Positions 7,950 to 8,507 of a stretch of 8,507 nucleotides of DNA are shown piece by piece. The notes under the pieces were generated by a model that made no database searches, was not told the DNA's origin, and worked only from the letters and a program-made list of their open reading frames with translations. The translations under genes and the position numbers were made by a program. Position 1 is the stretch's first letter; the number at the start of each line of letters is the position of its first letter. This stretch comes from Deltaproteobacteria bacterium. GTDB lineage: Bacteria > Desulfobacterota > Binatia > UBA9968. The DNA lies in the NCBI GenBank assembly GCA_005878685.1, contig VBLN01000149.1, positions 1-8,507 of the forward strand, read 5' to 3'.

Positions 7950-8507
7950 CACTACCCGGCACCCCATTACTCGGGATATTTTCTCACCTTTGTCTGCTAG
8001 CAGTGTCAACCAACTGGCGGTAAAGGCCGTAGTATTCCGTTGCGGACCTTTGCCAGGAAAAATCGCTGGCCATCGCGTTAGCCATCAGACGCCGCCATGC
8101 CTGCGGGTTGCAGTATAGGGCTATGGCTCTTTTCACCGCCTCGAGGAGGGTCGGGCCGGAATAGGCAGAAAATTTGATTCCATTGCCAGTTCCAGTGCGT
8201 GGGTCATAGTCTTGAATGGTATCGTCGAGCCCTCCTGTCGCGCGAACGATAGGAATGGTTCCATACTTTAGACTGTACATCTGGCTCAGTCCGCAAGGCT
8301 CGAATTTAGATGGCATGAGAAACATGTCCGCTCCAGCCTCTATTTTGTGGGCGAGAGCATTGTCAAAACCGATCTTCACCGCTATTTTCCGAGTGTGCTT
8401 TGCGGGAAGTCCGGCTAGAAGCTCCTGGTATCTCTGCTCACCGGATCCGAGAAGAATCAGCTGGAGGTCCATTTGCATGAGATCGTCGATGATATCAACG
8501 AGGACAT

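Overview
The window looks like part of a chromosome from a Gram-negative bacterium of moderate GC content. The cut gene at the left edge is an LpxL/HtrB-type acyltransferase, which points to a lipid A-bearing outer membrane. The mix of a GH57/DUF3536 protein, type II MalQ, GlgC, a bacterial GlgA and a cytidylate-kinase-like protein fits lineages such as Methylomirabilota/NC10, Nitrospirota or Desulfobacterota. That placement is an inference from gene content and is not firm. I see no insertion sequence, phage gene, tRNA, rRNA or CRISPR array.

Layout. (1) Positions 2-397, plus: the C-terminal end of a lysophospholipid/lipid A acyltransferase. (2) 464-1282, minus: a cytidylate-kinase-like protein fused to a C-terminal BON domain. 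(3) 1433-3373, minus: a compact two-gene unit read from a strong sigma70-like promoter. It encodes a substrate-binding-protein fold protein without a signal peptide, then a gentisate-dioxygenase-like bicupin. (4) 3374-3596: a divergent promoter region. (5) 3597-7949, plus: a glycogen/alpha-glucan block of a GH57 protein with a shortened DUF3536 region, a 4-alpha-glucanotransferase gene (malQ) broken by an internal deletion plus frameshift, and an intact glgC with its own near-consensus promoter. (6) 7984-8507, minus: the C-terminal end of glycogen synthase glgA, convergent with glgC.

GlgC makes ADP-glucose and GlgA polymerises it. MalQ and GH57 proteins normally remodel or break down alpha-glucans. 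In this window the biosynthetic genes look intact as far as visible, while the two remodelling genes both look damaged or shortened. The malQ lesion is the clearest anomaly: about 10-12 conserved residues are missing and the frame changes at about 5710. The most intriguing less-characterised unit is the signal-less binding-protein-fold/bicupin pair, which may be a small aromatic catabolism module.
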